DNA of 54,382 bases from Muribaculaceae bacterium (lineage in GTDB: Bacteria > Bacteroidota > Bacteroidia > Bacteroidales > Muribaculaceae), in the NCBI GenBank assembly GCA_017935045.1, contig JAGBIJ010000031.1, forward strand, positions 1 to 54,382. The letters are read 5' to 3'. Position numbers and translations under genes: made by a program. Positions within the stretch are counted from its first letter, which is position 1, and each line of letters starts with the position of its first letter. Shown here piece by piece: positions 1 through 6,392 of this stretch. The notes beneath the pieces were generated by a model. It did not search any database. It saw only the letters and a list, made by a program, of their open reading frames with translations, and was not told the origin of the DNA.

Positions 1-439
1 AACCTTTTTTATTTGGTTGAAACCGTAGGTGGAAGTTCTGCCTCGACTATTTCCGAAATCGGCAATCCGGGCTGCATTCGGCAAACCCGAAGCAAGCTTC
101 GTTTTTGCGCTCATTGGCACCGGATTTGATATGTTGCTGTTCGTTTTCATCGTGCGACATTTTTTTATGCGTATATCGACTATCGAAGTTTTGCTTGCTC
201 GTTGACATGGCGCCGTGCGGAGGCACAGAAGGGCTGTTCGCCCTTTGGTGGAAAAATACAAGCCGTAGGTCTGGAGATTTTTCAGCCAAAAGGCAAAAGA
301 ATAGCCCTGCTCCGCACGTTCTTGAATCCGAGCAAGCAAGGCTTCCTTAGTTGATAGTATCGCATAATCTGGAGCTAAGACTCCGTGACGGTGAAAACAA
401 ATGACAGCATATTGGCACTGAAATCCCGTGAAAAATAGC
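1..439. other. Left-edge intergenic region, no supported gene
   Basis: I see no convincing gene here. A minus-strand reading frame (47-289) and a plus-strand frame (105-350) overlap almost completely. Neither has a promoter, a recognisable domain or a plausible ribosome binding site. From about 375 the sequence becomes similar to 975-1035, the promoter block of the next gene, so the right end belongs to a repeated regulatory unit. A short GGAG/CTCC hairpin lies near 373-386. Confidence 0.5.
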
Positions 440-449
440 TAACTTTGCA
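395..449 (+). promoter_or_regulatory. Promoter block, copy 1 (repeated at 995-1046)
   Basis: About 50 bp nearly identical to 995-1046. It ends in a perfect Bacteroidetes -7 box, TAACTTTG, at 440-447. The start codon of the DUF6194-like gene follows only 4 nt later, so the transcript would be leaderless or nearly so. The -33 element is weak: the nearest TTG, at 412-414, is too far upstream. Confidence 0.6.
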
Positions 450-451
450 GA

Positions 452-901
452 ATGAAACCGAAAGATATAATCGAGTATTGTAAGATAAATTTACCGGATA
501 TCTGCGTGGTGGAGAGCTGGGGAGAAACTGGCATTTTCTATAACCCTAATAATAAATTCAAGAGATGAGTATACGTTCTGACTCTCAAAGAAAAAGATGG
601 GGACAATGACAAGGCGTCCAATCTTGACAGGCCTGACATTTACCGTCTGAACATTGGCGTGAGCAAGAATACTTTCCTTAGACATTTTGCCGAGATTCCG
701 GTTAGACCTCCAAAAGGAGGGGTAATAGATATGGATTGTGATTTTACACAGACGGGGATTCTCATGCCTCATCCTGTATATGGATGGATGAATTGGATAT
801 GCATATTGAATCCAACAGTTGAATATTTTAATTCATCTTTGAAAACATTTATTACCGAGGCTTATGAATTAGCCAAACAAAAAGCCCAAAAGCGTAAATA
901 A
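452..901 (+). pseudogene. DUF6194-like protein gene interrupted by an in-frame TGA
   Basis: Read from the ATG at 452, one frame gives about 149 codons with a single stop, TGA at 566-568 (codon 39). Both sides belong to the same protein. Upstream there is a WGE..IFYNP segment. Downstream there is VLTLKEKDGDND.ASNLDR, an LNIGV segment, and LMPHPVYGWMNWICILNP near the C terminus. This order (an FFY-type strand, a ValThrxLys-(D/E) strand with ASxLDR, then LPHPVYG) is what I know of the DUF6194 family, whose function is unknown. The stop sits where a glycine codon (GGA) would be expected, so one G-to-T change explains it. The GTG at 659 cannot give a full product. It could also be a sequencing error. 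The gene lies between two matching promoter blocks and is followed by a palindromic element. Confidence 0.7.
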
Positions 902-909
902 CTCATTAC

Positions 910-985
910 CAGTCCCGGCAGAGAGAGTCTGTGATAAGCAGACAACGCGAGAAGATGATTATCACTGTCTCGCCTCGTGGACAAT
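910..985. repeat. Imperfect palindrome element, copy A
   Basis: This element begins 8 nt after the DUF6194-like stop codon. It shares CAGTCCCGGCAG, GTCTGTGATAA and TTATCACTGTCTCG with copies at 1725-1800 and 4856-4931. Nested arms (GTGATAA/TTATCAC and outer GAG/CTC pairs) would fold as a long hairpin. It is directly followed by the second promoter block. Confidence 0.7.
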
Positions 986-994
986 TGAAAAAAC

Positions 995-1046
995 GAATGG
1001 CAGCATATTGGCACTGAAATCCCGTAAAAAATAGCTAATTTTGCAA
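995..1046 (+). promoter_or_regulatory. Promoter block, copy 2 (AlkD gene)
   Basis: Near-identical to 395-449. The -7 box TAATTTTG is at 1036-1043 and the AlkD start codon at 1052, so the 5' leader would be only a few nucleotides. Confidence 0.65.
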
Positions 1047-1051
1047 TCCAA

Positions 1052-1723
1052 ATGACAACATACATAGATAAGTATCAGGAAATAAAAGAGGCTTTTGAAC
1101 TGTTGCGCGATGAGGATAACGCTAAGAAGATGTCTTCATATATGCGTGATAAGTTCAAGTATTACGGTCTTCCGACGCCTAAAAGAAAGGCTGTCTATAA
1201 ATCCATTCTCAATAAAGAAAAGAAGGCTGGTGCCGTTGACTGGGGCTTCCTTGAAAAATGCTGGAATGATGAATTCCGCGAGTTCCAATATGTAGTCATG
1301 GACTATCTGGTGGCGATGCAGAAATTCCTGAAATATGATGATGTTGCCGCCATCGAAAGATTTATCCGTTCAAAACAATGGTGGGATACGATAGACGGTC
1401 TTGACAGGATCGTCGGCAATATCGCTTTCATTGATAGCCGGATAAATGATCTTATGTTGAAATGGTCTGAAGATGATGACTTCTGGGTACGTCGTATCGC
1501 CATAGATCATCAGTTGTGCCGTAAACTCGACACGAATGTGGAGCTGCTTGAAAAGATTCTTGTCAATAACTTCGGCAGTTCAGAGTTTTTTATCAACAAG
1601 GCGATTGGATGGAGTCTTAGGGATTATTCCAAGTCCAATCCCGAATGGGTACGCGGTTTCATAGAAAGATACCGTGATAAGATGAATCCTGTTAGCCTTA
1701 AAGAGGCAAGCAAGTATCTCTGA
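1052..1723 (+). CDS. DNA alkylation repair protein, AlkD family
   Basis: A 223-residue protein of the AlkD/AlkC-like HEAT-repeat DNA glycosylase family, which removes bulky or charged alkyl bases such as N3- and N7-alkylpurines without base flipping. Family landmarks are visible in order: an N-terminal YMRDKFKYYGLPTPKRK helix pair, REFQYVVMDYL, SKQWWDTIDGLD (Trp and Asp near residues 109-114), FWVRRIAI, and the C-terminal FFINKAIGWSLRDYSKSNPEWV with a final REASK-like KEASKYL. Length is normal for the family. The start at 1052 follows a -7 box by 8 nt, so I expect a nearly leaderless mRNA. The stop codon is 1 nt from a palindromic element. The last ~20 codons are repeated, degenerate, at 4793-4853, so the 3' end of this gene was part of a duplication. 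Confidence 0.92.
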   Translation: MTTYIDKYQEIKEAFELLRDEDNAKKMSSYMRDKFKYYGLPTPKRKAVYKSILNKEKKAGAVDWGFLEKCWNDEFREFQYVVMDYLVAMQKFLKYDDVAAIERFIRSKQWWDTIDGLDRIVGNIAFIDSRINDLMLKWSEDDDFWVRRIAIDHQLCRKLDTNVELLEKILVNNFGSSEFFINKAIGWSLRDYSKSNPEWVRGFIERYRDKMNPVSLKEASKYL

Positions 1724-1724
1724 C

Positions 1725-1800
1725 CAGTCCCGGCAGGGCGAGTCTGTGATAACCCGACAACGAAGGAAGGCGGATTATCATTGTCTCGACCCGTGGACTG
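1725..1800. repeat. Imperfect palindrome element, copy B
   Basis: Begins 1 nt after the AlkD stop. Nested arms are CAGTCC/GGACTG (outer), GGGCGAG/CTCGaCCC (middle, one bulge) and TGATAA/TTATCA (inner), around a purine-rich loop. It could be a terminator-like RNA hairpin or a recombination or REP-type element. There is no T-tract after it, which argues against a simple terminator. Confidence 0.75.
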
Positions 1801-2143
1801 CTGAAACAAGCGGCAAGTGGCTGGACAGTCGTAAAAGGTCTTGTCAGGCAACAGCGAAAAAGAACACGGAGGAACGGCAAGAAGTCTCCGATGTGGCATC
1901 AGCGAAGCCGTTGCAAATCTTCGGAGGCGTTGACGGTTCTCGGTGTTGCGGTAAGTCCGAATGCTTCGCACCGCGCACCGGCTTCGCCGACTTGCGCTTT
2001 CGGCTTACTCGCGAATGTTATTTCCGCAGTTGCCCATAGGCGCGATGCGGTCGAAAGGTGTCAGTGCCAGCACCGTCACCTTTTGACGGCATAACCGCCG
2101 CCAACAATGCAGACCGCCCAGCCTCTTGTCGCTTTAGCATGAA

Positions 2144-2243
2144 TATCCCCTATGGGGTATAATCTTCATTGTTGTATAATACTTTATACCCTTAATGGTG
2201 TAATCTGAATAATTTCCTGTTTTGTGCACCCTATAGGGTATAT
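2144..2243. promoter_or_regulatory. Three operator-like palindromes without an adjacent hipB
   Basis: Sites at 2144-2161 (TATCCCCTATGGGGTATA), 2185-2202 (TATACCCTTAATGGTGTA) and 2227-2243 (core ACCCTATAGGGT, a perfect dyad) correspond one to one with the sites upstream of hipB. The promoter -7 box present in the right copy is lost here. The sites now lie just beyond the 3' end of the LysR gene. Confidence 0.55.
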
Positions 2244-2259
2244 CGCAAGGATAAATTAG

Positions 2260-3159
2260 CTAAATCCAATTGTTCTGGAGGCGTTTGACAGCTATTGATT
2301 CGGTAAGAATACGGATGAATTCCTGCATGGAATGCTTACGATAGGTGTCCTTCAGGATGTGGACGCACCCCGTCATTTCATTGTCGGGGACATCGATATG
2401 TACTGCTTTCACATCCTGGATATCATATATGGAGTCTTCTGCCAGTACTGTGACAAGACCGGTTTGTCGAATAAGTTTAAGCAGTGTGTTTACCTCATTG
2501 AGTTCAATTCGGATATTTAAGCTATTGTAATCCGGTGCGATGCTGTCGAAAGCATTACGGGCTTGCAATCCCTTTGATGGAAGCGCAAGTTCGTATTTTT
2601 CAAGCTCCGCAATGGAAATCTTCTCCTTGGAGGCAAGAGGATGATGCTTGCCGACTATCGCCGACAATGCGTTCTGAAACAGGATATGCGACTCTACATC
2701 CGGCATCGGCTGGAGAGGTCTGAATGCGAGGACAAAATCTATCTCTCGCTTTGCGAGCAATTCCATAAGCTCGTTCATCTGTTTATATACGATGTTCAGT
2801 TTTATTTTCGGATACATCTTCATGAACGAAATGACAGATTCCGTCAGGATGGGGCTGAAAGAATGAGTGACCCCGATATTAAGAGTTCCAGTAAGCAGTT
2901 TCTGCAAATCATGAATACGATCGACACAAGATTCGGCTTCATGAAGCGTCCTCAGCGCGAAAGGAAGCATCATCTCGCCGGCTTCAGTCAGACGAACGGA
3001 GTGGCTGCTGCGGATGAAAAGCTGTGTCCCGAGTTCATCTTCCAGTTGTTTAACTTGCTGCGAGAGCGAACTTTGTGCTATGTTGAGGCACTTTGCCGCA
3101 TCGGAGAAGTTCAAGGTCTCAGCGGCTTTGGCGAAATATCTTAACTGTCTTAATTCCAT
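2260..3159 (-). CDS. LysR-family transcriptional regulator
   Basis: A 299-residue LysR-type regulator. The N-terminal winged helix-turn-helix is canonical: MELRQLRYFAKAAETLNFS, AAKCLNIAQSSLSQQVKQLE, then LGTQLFIRSSHSVRLTEAG. It is followed by a two-lobe ligand-binding domain from about residue 90. The start is fixed by this N terminus. A perfect -7 box (TAAATTTG, minus strand, 3174-3167) lies 7 nt upstream of the start codon, so the gene probably has its own near-leaderless transcript. It lies 27 bp downstream of the ThrE-type exporter operon on the same strand and is the obvious candidate regulator of it, responding to an unknown ligand. The 3' end coincides with the boundary of a long direct repeat. 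Confidence 0.93.
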   Translation of the reverse strand: MELRQLRYFAKAAETLNFSDAAKCLNIAQSSLSQQVKQLEDELGTQLFIRSSHSVRLTEAGEMMLPFALRTLHEAESCVDRIHDLQKLLTGTLNIGVTHSFSPILTESVISFMKMYPKIKLNIVYKQMNELMELLAKREIDFVLAFRPLQPMPDVESHILFQNALSAIVGKHHPLASKEKISIAELEKYELALPSKGLQARNAFDSIAPDYNSLNIRIELNEVNTLLKLIRQTGLVTVLAEDSIYDIQDVKAVHIDVPDNEMTGCVHILKDTYRKHSMQEFIRILTESIAVKRLQNNWI

Positions 3160-3186
3160 CGGATTGCAAATTTACAAATAATATGG

Positions 3187-3681
3187 CTATCGTGTAGCAG
3201 TAAATGAAAGTTTTTTGAACAGGAATACCGGAACCGTGGCCCCGACAACCAGACTTAGAATAATAAACGAACAAGTCAGCCCATTATATGCAAGCAAGTA
3301 GAAATAATATTCGAATGCGTCCTCCTGAGTATGATAAAGGCATGACAAAAGAGCTTCGATAGTACGATAGGCGTACATACCCGGTATCATAGGTAGCAAA
3401 GCCGGAAAGAAGCAGACTTCGGCAGGACATTTTATGCGAGCGGCAAACAGCACGGCGAGCACACCGATGGCAAATGACGCCAGAGTACTTGCAGGGATGA
3501 TGTGCATTATTCCGAACGCGGGCGTGGTCAGCACATAACGTATAGTATGACCGGCGGCGGCAATCAGCCCACAGGTCAGATACGCACGTCTGGGCGTGTT
3601 GCTGATGCTTGAAAAACCGATGGCAGCTATCGCCGCAAACAAGCCGTCCTCTAAAATATTAATCAGAATATCATTCCACAT
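3187..3681 (-). CDS. Threonine/serine exporter subunit, ThrE_2 type (small, YjjB-like)
   Basis: A 164-residue integral membrane protein with four or five hydrophobic segments. It matches the small half of split ThrE exporters (DUF3815/YjjB type), notably the FPALLPMIPGMYAYRTIEAL stretch near residues 92-111, where the PxxPGxxxY motif is a family hallmark. With the preceding gene it rebuilds the full-length ThrE transporter, which moves threonine, serine or small dicarboxylates across the inner membrane. The gene starts 7 nt after the large-subunit stop, so the two are certainly co-transcribed. Confidence 0.88.
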   Translation of the reverse strand: MWNDILINILEDGLFAAIAAIGFSSISNTPRRAYLTCGLIAAAGHTIRYVLTTPAFGIMHIIPASTLASFAIGVLAVLFAARIKCPAEVCFFPALLPMIPGMYAYRTIEALLSCLYHTQEDAFEYYFYLLAYNGLTCSFIILSLVVGATVPVFLFKKLSFTATR

Positions 3682-3688
3682 AATTACG

Positions 3689-4495
3689 CTAAAACCATTT
3701 TAATCCAAGTAAGAGCATACCGGCACAAAGTCCTGCTGAAAGACAGACTGTCAGAACGAAGGAATCAAGGAAACGGCTGATACAGCAAAGATAATGACGG
3801 TATATCAGATCGCTGACGGAATTAATATATGGCACTCCGGGAATCAGATACAGAACGCTCGTGCCAAGTGCTATTTCCGGTGTGGAGCCGATGTTGAATA
3901 TGTGGCCTCCGGCACTCATTGCTGCTGAAAAAAATGATGCACACAGAAATGTGAGCCGAATGTCGCGTTTGTCTTCGAGCATTATCTGCTTCAGCCTGTA
4001 TCCTGCAAGCGTGGATATGAAAACAATGAGCATTGCAACCTCGTCGCCGCCGAAAAGACGGCAGAAAGATGCGTTGGCAAGACTTGTGAGAAATAGTGTC
4101 TCCCACTTTCCTGTCGGTTTCGTCTTTCGTATCCGCTTAAACCGTTGGATCGCAGCGGCCAGTCCTAAGTTGTTGTCTGATACTTCCCAGCTGAGGCGGC
4201 TTAACTTGGCATTGAGATTGAAACTGATACCGCAGGCAATTGTTTTACGGACAGTCATCACGGCTTCGGCGGGATTGTCATCCCATACAGATACATACAC
4301 GTGTGTCGGCATTATGGAAATGTCGAAACCCACGCGAAATGTATCAGCCAGCCTCCGGGTGTTTTTCTCAATACGGATACAGGTGGCACCACACCCTGAC
4401 AACAGAGAGGCATATTCAGCAAGAAAAGCGGCAGTTTCGCGTAGAACTGATTCGTCAAGAGACTTATTACTATTCATCGAAGTCATCGTTCTCAT
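3689..4495 (-). CDS. Threonine/serine exporter subunit, ThrE_1 type (large, YjjP-like)
   Basis: About 268 residues. It has a soluble N-terminal half (LAEYASLLSGCGATCIRIEKNTRRLAD, typical of DUF1212/YjjP) and a C-terminal half with roughly five membrane segments, including the LIPGVPYINSVSDL motif. It pairs with the downstream small subunit to form a split ThrE-like exporter in the inner membrane. I chose the ATG at 4495 because a GGAG sequence lies about 8 nt upstream; a TTG one codon earlier and two later in-frame ATGs are alternatives. The 5' end overlaps the preceding 65-aa gene by 26 nt, which implies translational coupling. Substrate cannot be read from the sequence. Confidence 0.88.
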   Translation of the reverse strand: MRTMTSMNSNKSLDESVLRETAAFLAEYASLLSGCGATCIRIEKNTRRLADTFRVGFDISIMPTHVYVSVWDDNPAEAVMTVRKTIACGISFNLNAKLSRLSWEVSDNNLGLAAAIQRFKRIRKTKPTGKWETLFLTSLANASFCRLFGGDEVAMLIVFISTLAGYRLKQIMLEDKRDIRLTFLCASFFSAAMSAGGHIFNIGSTPEIALGTSVLYLIPGVPYINSVSDLIYRHYLCCISRFLDSFVLTVCLSAGLCAGMLLLGLKWF

Positions 4496-4667
4496 CAATA
4501 TCTCCAGGCAAATAGAAGATATCTTTGTCCTTGCCTATTTCGAAAATATGTCGGGGTTTGTGGTCACGGTGACTACATTCCGACTTATACCGCTCGAGAG
4601 CCCTGAAGAGTAATGCGCATAACAGCACACCCACTATCACACACCAAACAATAATCGGATGGTTCAT
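4470..4667 (-). CDS. Small membrane protein, first gene of the thrE-like operon
   Basis: A 65-residue frame beginning MNHPIIVW. Residues 4-24 form one hydrophobic segment and the rest is polar and ends in an acidic tail (DIDENDDFDE). A promoter with a -7 box TACTTTTG (minus strand, 4700-4693) lies about 25 nt upstream. Its stop overlaps the start of the ThrE_1 gene by 26 nt. I do not recognise a family. Promoter position and overlap suggest an accessory or regulatory subunit, or a leader that couples translation of the exporter. Confidence 0.65.
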   Translation of the reverse strand: MNHPIIVWCVIVGVLLCALLFRALERYKSECSHRDHKPRHIFEIGKDKDIFYLPGDIDENDDFDE

Positions 4668-4692
4668 AACTTTTGCTTTTTTAATTTCGCTG

Positions 4693-4730
4693 CAAAAGTA
4701 GCGCCTACAGAAAAAACGAAAAACTATCAA
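4693..4730 (-). promoter_or_regulatory. Promoter of the thrE-like operon
   Basis: Minus strand: -7 box TACTTTTG at 4700-4693 followed by CAGC, upstream of the 65-aa gene. A T-rich stretch 18-22 nt further upstream could serve as the -33 region. Confidence 0.55.
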
Positions 4731-4855
4731 GCAAGGATTTTTCCTATTGCTGTCATAGGCAATAGTAAATTCTGAATAGGTACGTTCTTGTGTAGAAAGA
4801 TACCGTGATAAGATGAATCCTCTTAGCCTTAAAGAGGCAAGCAAGTATCTCTGAC

Positions 4856-4931
4856 CAGTCCCGGCAGGGCGAGTCTGTGATAAACCGACAACGCAGGAAG
4901 GCGGATTATCACTGTCTCGACCCGTAGACTG
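4856..4931. repeat. Imperfect palindrome element, copy C
   Basis: Same element as at 910 and 1725. The inner arms GTGATAA/TTATCAC are perfect; the outer arm has one mismatch (CAGTCC/AGACTG). It directly follows the AlkD 3' remnant. Confidence 0.7.
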
Positions 4932-5274
4932 CTGAAACAAGCGGCAAGTGGCCGGGCGGTCGTAAAAGTCCTTGTCAGGCAACAGCGAAAAATAACACGG
5001 AGGAACGGCAAGAAGTCTCCGATGTGGCATCAGCGAAGCCGTTGCCAATCCCCGGAGGCGTTGCCGATTTTCGGTGTTGCAGTAAGTCCGAATGCTTCGC
5101 ACCGCGCACCGGCTTCGCCGACTTGCGCTTTCGGCTTACTCGCGAATGTTATTTCCGCAGTTGCCCATAGGCGCGATGCGGTCGAAAGGTGTCAGTGCCT
5201 GCACCGTCACCTGTTGACGGCATAACCACCGCCAACAATGCAGACCGCCATGCCTTTTGACGCTTTAGCATGAA

Positions 5275-5374
5275 TATCCCCTAAAGGGTATAATCCACGC
5301 TATTGCGAATTATTTTATACCCTTAATGGTGTAATATGAATAAAATTTGCTATCTTTGCACCTTAAAGGGTATA
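5275..5374 (+). promoter_or_regulatory. hipB promoter with three HipB operator-like palindromes
   Basis: The -7 box TATCTTTG is at 5351-5358, about 20 nt upstream of the hipB ATG. Three palindromes, 5275-5292 (TATCCCCTAAAGGGTATA), 5316-5333 (TATACCCTTAATGGTGTA) and 5359-5374 (CACCTTAAAGGGTATA), share the half-site AAGGGTATA. The third overlaps the transcription start. This is the layout expected for HipB autorepression. Confidence 0.7.
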
Positions 5375-5378
5375 TTAT

Positions 5379-5582
5379 ATGACGCAGTTAGCTAAATACG
5401 TTAAGGAGATGCGCAAGCAGTTCGGGCTTACGCAGGTTGATCTGTCCCAGAAATCCGGGGTCGGTCTGCGCTTTGTGCGCGAACTTGAACAAGGGAAGAC
5501 AACCCTTCGCCTTGACAAGGTAAATCAAGTTCTTGCAATGTTCGGAGCAGAAATGACCCCGGCTAAAATCACTGAGGTATGA
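5379..5582 (+). CDS. hipB: HipB-type antitoxin / XRE repressor
   Basis: A 67-residue Cro/C1-type helix-turn-helix protein. The HTH spans about residues 6-60 (MRKQFGLTQVDLSQKSGVG, then FVRELEQGKTTLRLDKV). Length, downstream partners and the palindromic operators at 5275-5374 identify it as the DNA-binding repressor/antitoxin of a HipA-family module. Its TGA overlaps the next ATG (ATGA at 5579-5582), so HipS-like synthesis is coupled to it. It probably binds TATACCC-type half-sites and represses the operon together with the kinase. Confidence 0.9.
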   Translation: MTQLAKYVKEMRKQFGLTQVDLSQKSGVGLRFVRELEQGKTTLRLDKVNQVLAMFGAEMTPAKITEV

Positions 5583-5905
5583 AACAGGCAAATGTATTTC
5601 TAAATAAAACGCTCGCCGGAATTCTGACCGAAGATGATTTGGGTTATGAATTTCGCTACGATTCCGATTATCTGAAATCGGATGGTGCCGTTGCTGTGAG
5701 CCTGACTTTGCCGCTGACAGATAAGCCGTACCGCGACAATGTGCTTTTTCCGTTCTTTGACGGACTCATTCCAGAGGGTTGGCTCCTCGATATAGCGGAA
5801 CAGAGCTGGAAAATTTCAGCCCGCGACAGATTCTCATTGCTACTCGCCTGCTGTAAGGACTGCATCGGTAACATAAGCGTCATACCGACGCAAATGGAGA
5901 ATTGA
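5579..5905 (+). CDS. hipS: HipS-like protein (HipA N-terminal subdomain 1)
   Basis: A 108-residue stand-alone version of the HipA N-terminal subdomain, with the diagnostic VSLTLPLTDKPY and FPFFDGLIPEGWLL stretches and a C-terminal RDRFSLLLACCKDCIGNISVIP. In the tripartite HipBST systems described from enteropathogenic E. coli, this subdomain is a separate protein and acts as the antitoxin towards the kinase HipT. The separate hipB, HipS-like and kinase genes here fit that arrangement. The last residues (QMEN) come from the AT-rich flank of the inserted S23 element, so the native C terminus may have been altered. Whether HipS or HipB neutralises the toxin here is inferred only. Confidence 0.82.
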   Translation: MKQANVFLNKTLAGILTEDDLGYEFRYDSDYLKSDGAVAVSLTLPLTDKPYRDNVLFPFFDGLIPEGWLLDIAEQSWKISARDRFSLLLACCKDCIGNISVIPTQMEN

Positions 5906-5987
5906 GAATTGAGAGTTGAAAATTTAAAATTAGGCTACGCGATTCTCCAATCAAAACTCTCCATTTTAAACAGTAAATTCTAAATTC
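5894..5987. repeat. AT-rich left flank of the S23 element
   Basis: Contains tandem GAGAATTGAGAATTGAGAG and, at 5957-5987, a segment (CTCCATTTTAAAC then AAATTCTAAATTC) repeated in direct orientation at 6359-6389. The outer GGAGAATTGAGAATT run is roughly the inverse complement of the right flank. The gene is thus framed by related short repeats. Confidence 0.6.
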
Positions 5988-5995
5988 GAAAGATT

Positions 5996-6358
5996 ATGGG
6001 CGAGAATATAATTGTCAACAAAAGCGAAGACTTCGCCGTAAGAATAGTAAATCTCAATAAAATACTGAGGGGTCAAAGGGACGAATATATTATGTCCAAG
6101 CAACTTATTAGATGCGGCACAAGCATTGGAGCAAATATAGCCGAAGCACAGGAAGCTCAGAGTGATACTGATTTCATCGCAAAACTCTATATATCTCTAA
6201 AAGAATGTAGTGAGACACGATATTGGTTGAAATTGCTTTATCGAACAGAATATCTTTCCGAAAATGAGTATCATTCTATTTGCAATGATGCTTCAGAATT
6301 AAAGGCACTGCTGACAGCGATAATCAAATCGAAAAAGCAAAATATGAAATCGGTATAA
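5996..6358 (+). CDS. Four-helix bundle protein (S23 / 23S rRNA IVS-type)
   Basis: A 120-residue protein of the S23-like four-helix bundle family. Recognisable family segments are SEDFAVRIVNL, MSKQLIRCGTSIGANIAEAQ (a nearly invariant helix), DFIAKLYISLKECSETRYWL and a final helix to the C terminus. Members are encoded in intervening sequences of some 23S rRNA genes and as scattered single genes in Bacteroidetes, and resemble the Avd accessory protein of diversity-generating retroelements. Function is unknown; the basic bundle may bind nucleic acid. Here it lies between the HipS-like and HipT-like genes, flanked by short AT-rich repeats, so it looks inserted into the operon. Confidence 0.88.
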   Translation: MGENIIVNKSEDFAVRIVNLNKILRGQRDEYIMSKQLIRCGTSIGANIAEAQEAQSDTDFIAKLYISLKECSETRYWLKLLYRTEYLSENEYHSICNDASELKALLTAIIKSKKQNMKSV

Positions 6359-6392
6359 TTCTCCATTCTAAACTTTAAATTCTAAATTCTTC

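Larger units (their letters stand above)
1643..2263. repeat. Long direct repeat, left copy (~600 bp)
   Basis: Matches 4774-5395 at an offset of 3131-3132 bp, roughly 93-95% by eye. It starts inside the 3' end of the AlkD gene, includes palindrome copy B, a 118-bp stretch (1951-2068) identical to 5082-5199, and three HipB-type operator-like palindromes, and fades out at the LysR stop codon, where a trace of the hipB start region (TTAGCTAAAT) remains. The 67-aa open frame at 1891-2094 is not a credible gene: most differences between the copies change its amino acids. Confidence 0.85.
4774..5395. repeat. Long direct repeat, right copy (~600 bp)
   Basis: Partner of 1643-2263. It carries a degenerate remnant of the AlkD 3' end (4793-4853), palindrome copy C, the 118-bp identical core (5082-5199), and then the intact hipB promoter and operators. 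Together the two copies flank the thrE-lysR module. Confidence 0.85.

Noticed and set aside
47-350. Two overlapping opposite frames at the left edge
   Set aside because: Open on both strands at once, no promoter or recognisable product; may be remnants of a mobile element but I cannot support it.
566-568. In-frame TGA read as selenocysteine
   Set aside because: No SECIS-like hairpin follows, the position is a glycine in the family, and DUF6194 proteins are not known selenoproteins. A point mutation is simpler.
1891-2094. 67-aa open frame, repeated at 5022-5225
   Set aside because: Present in both long repeats, but most differences between the copies change the amino acid, there is no RBS or domain, and frames on the other strand are just as open.
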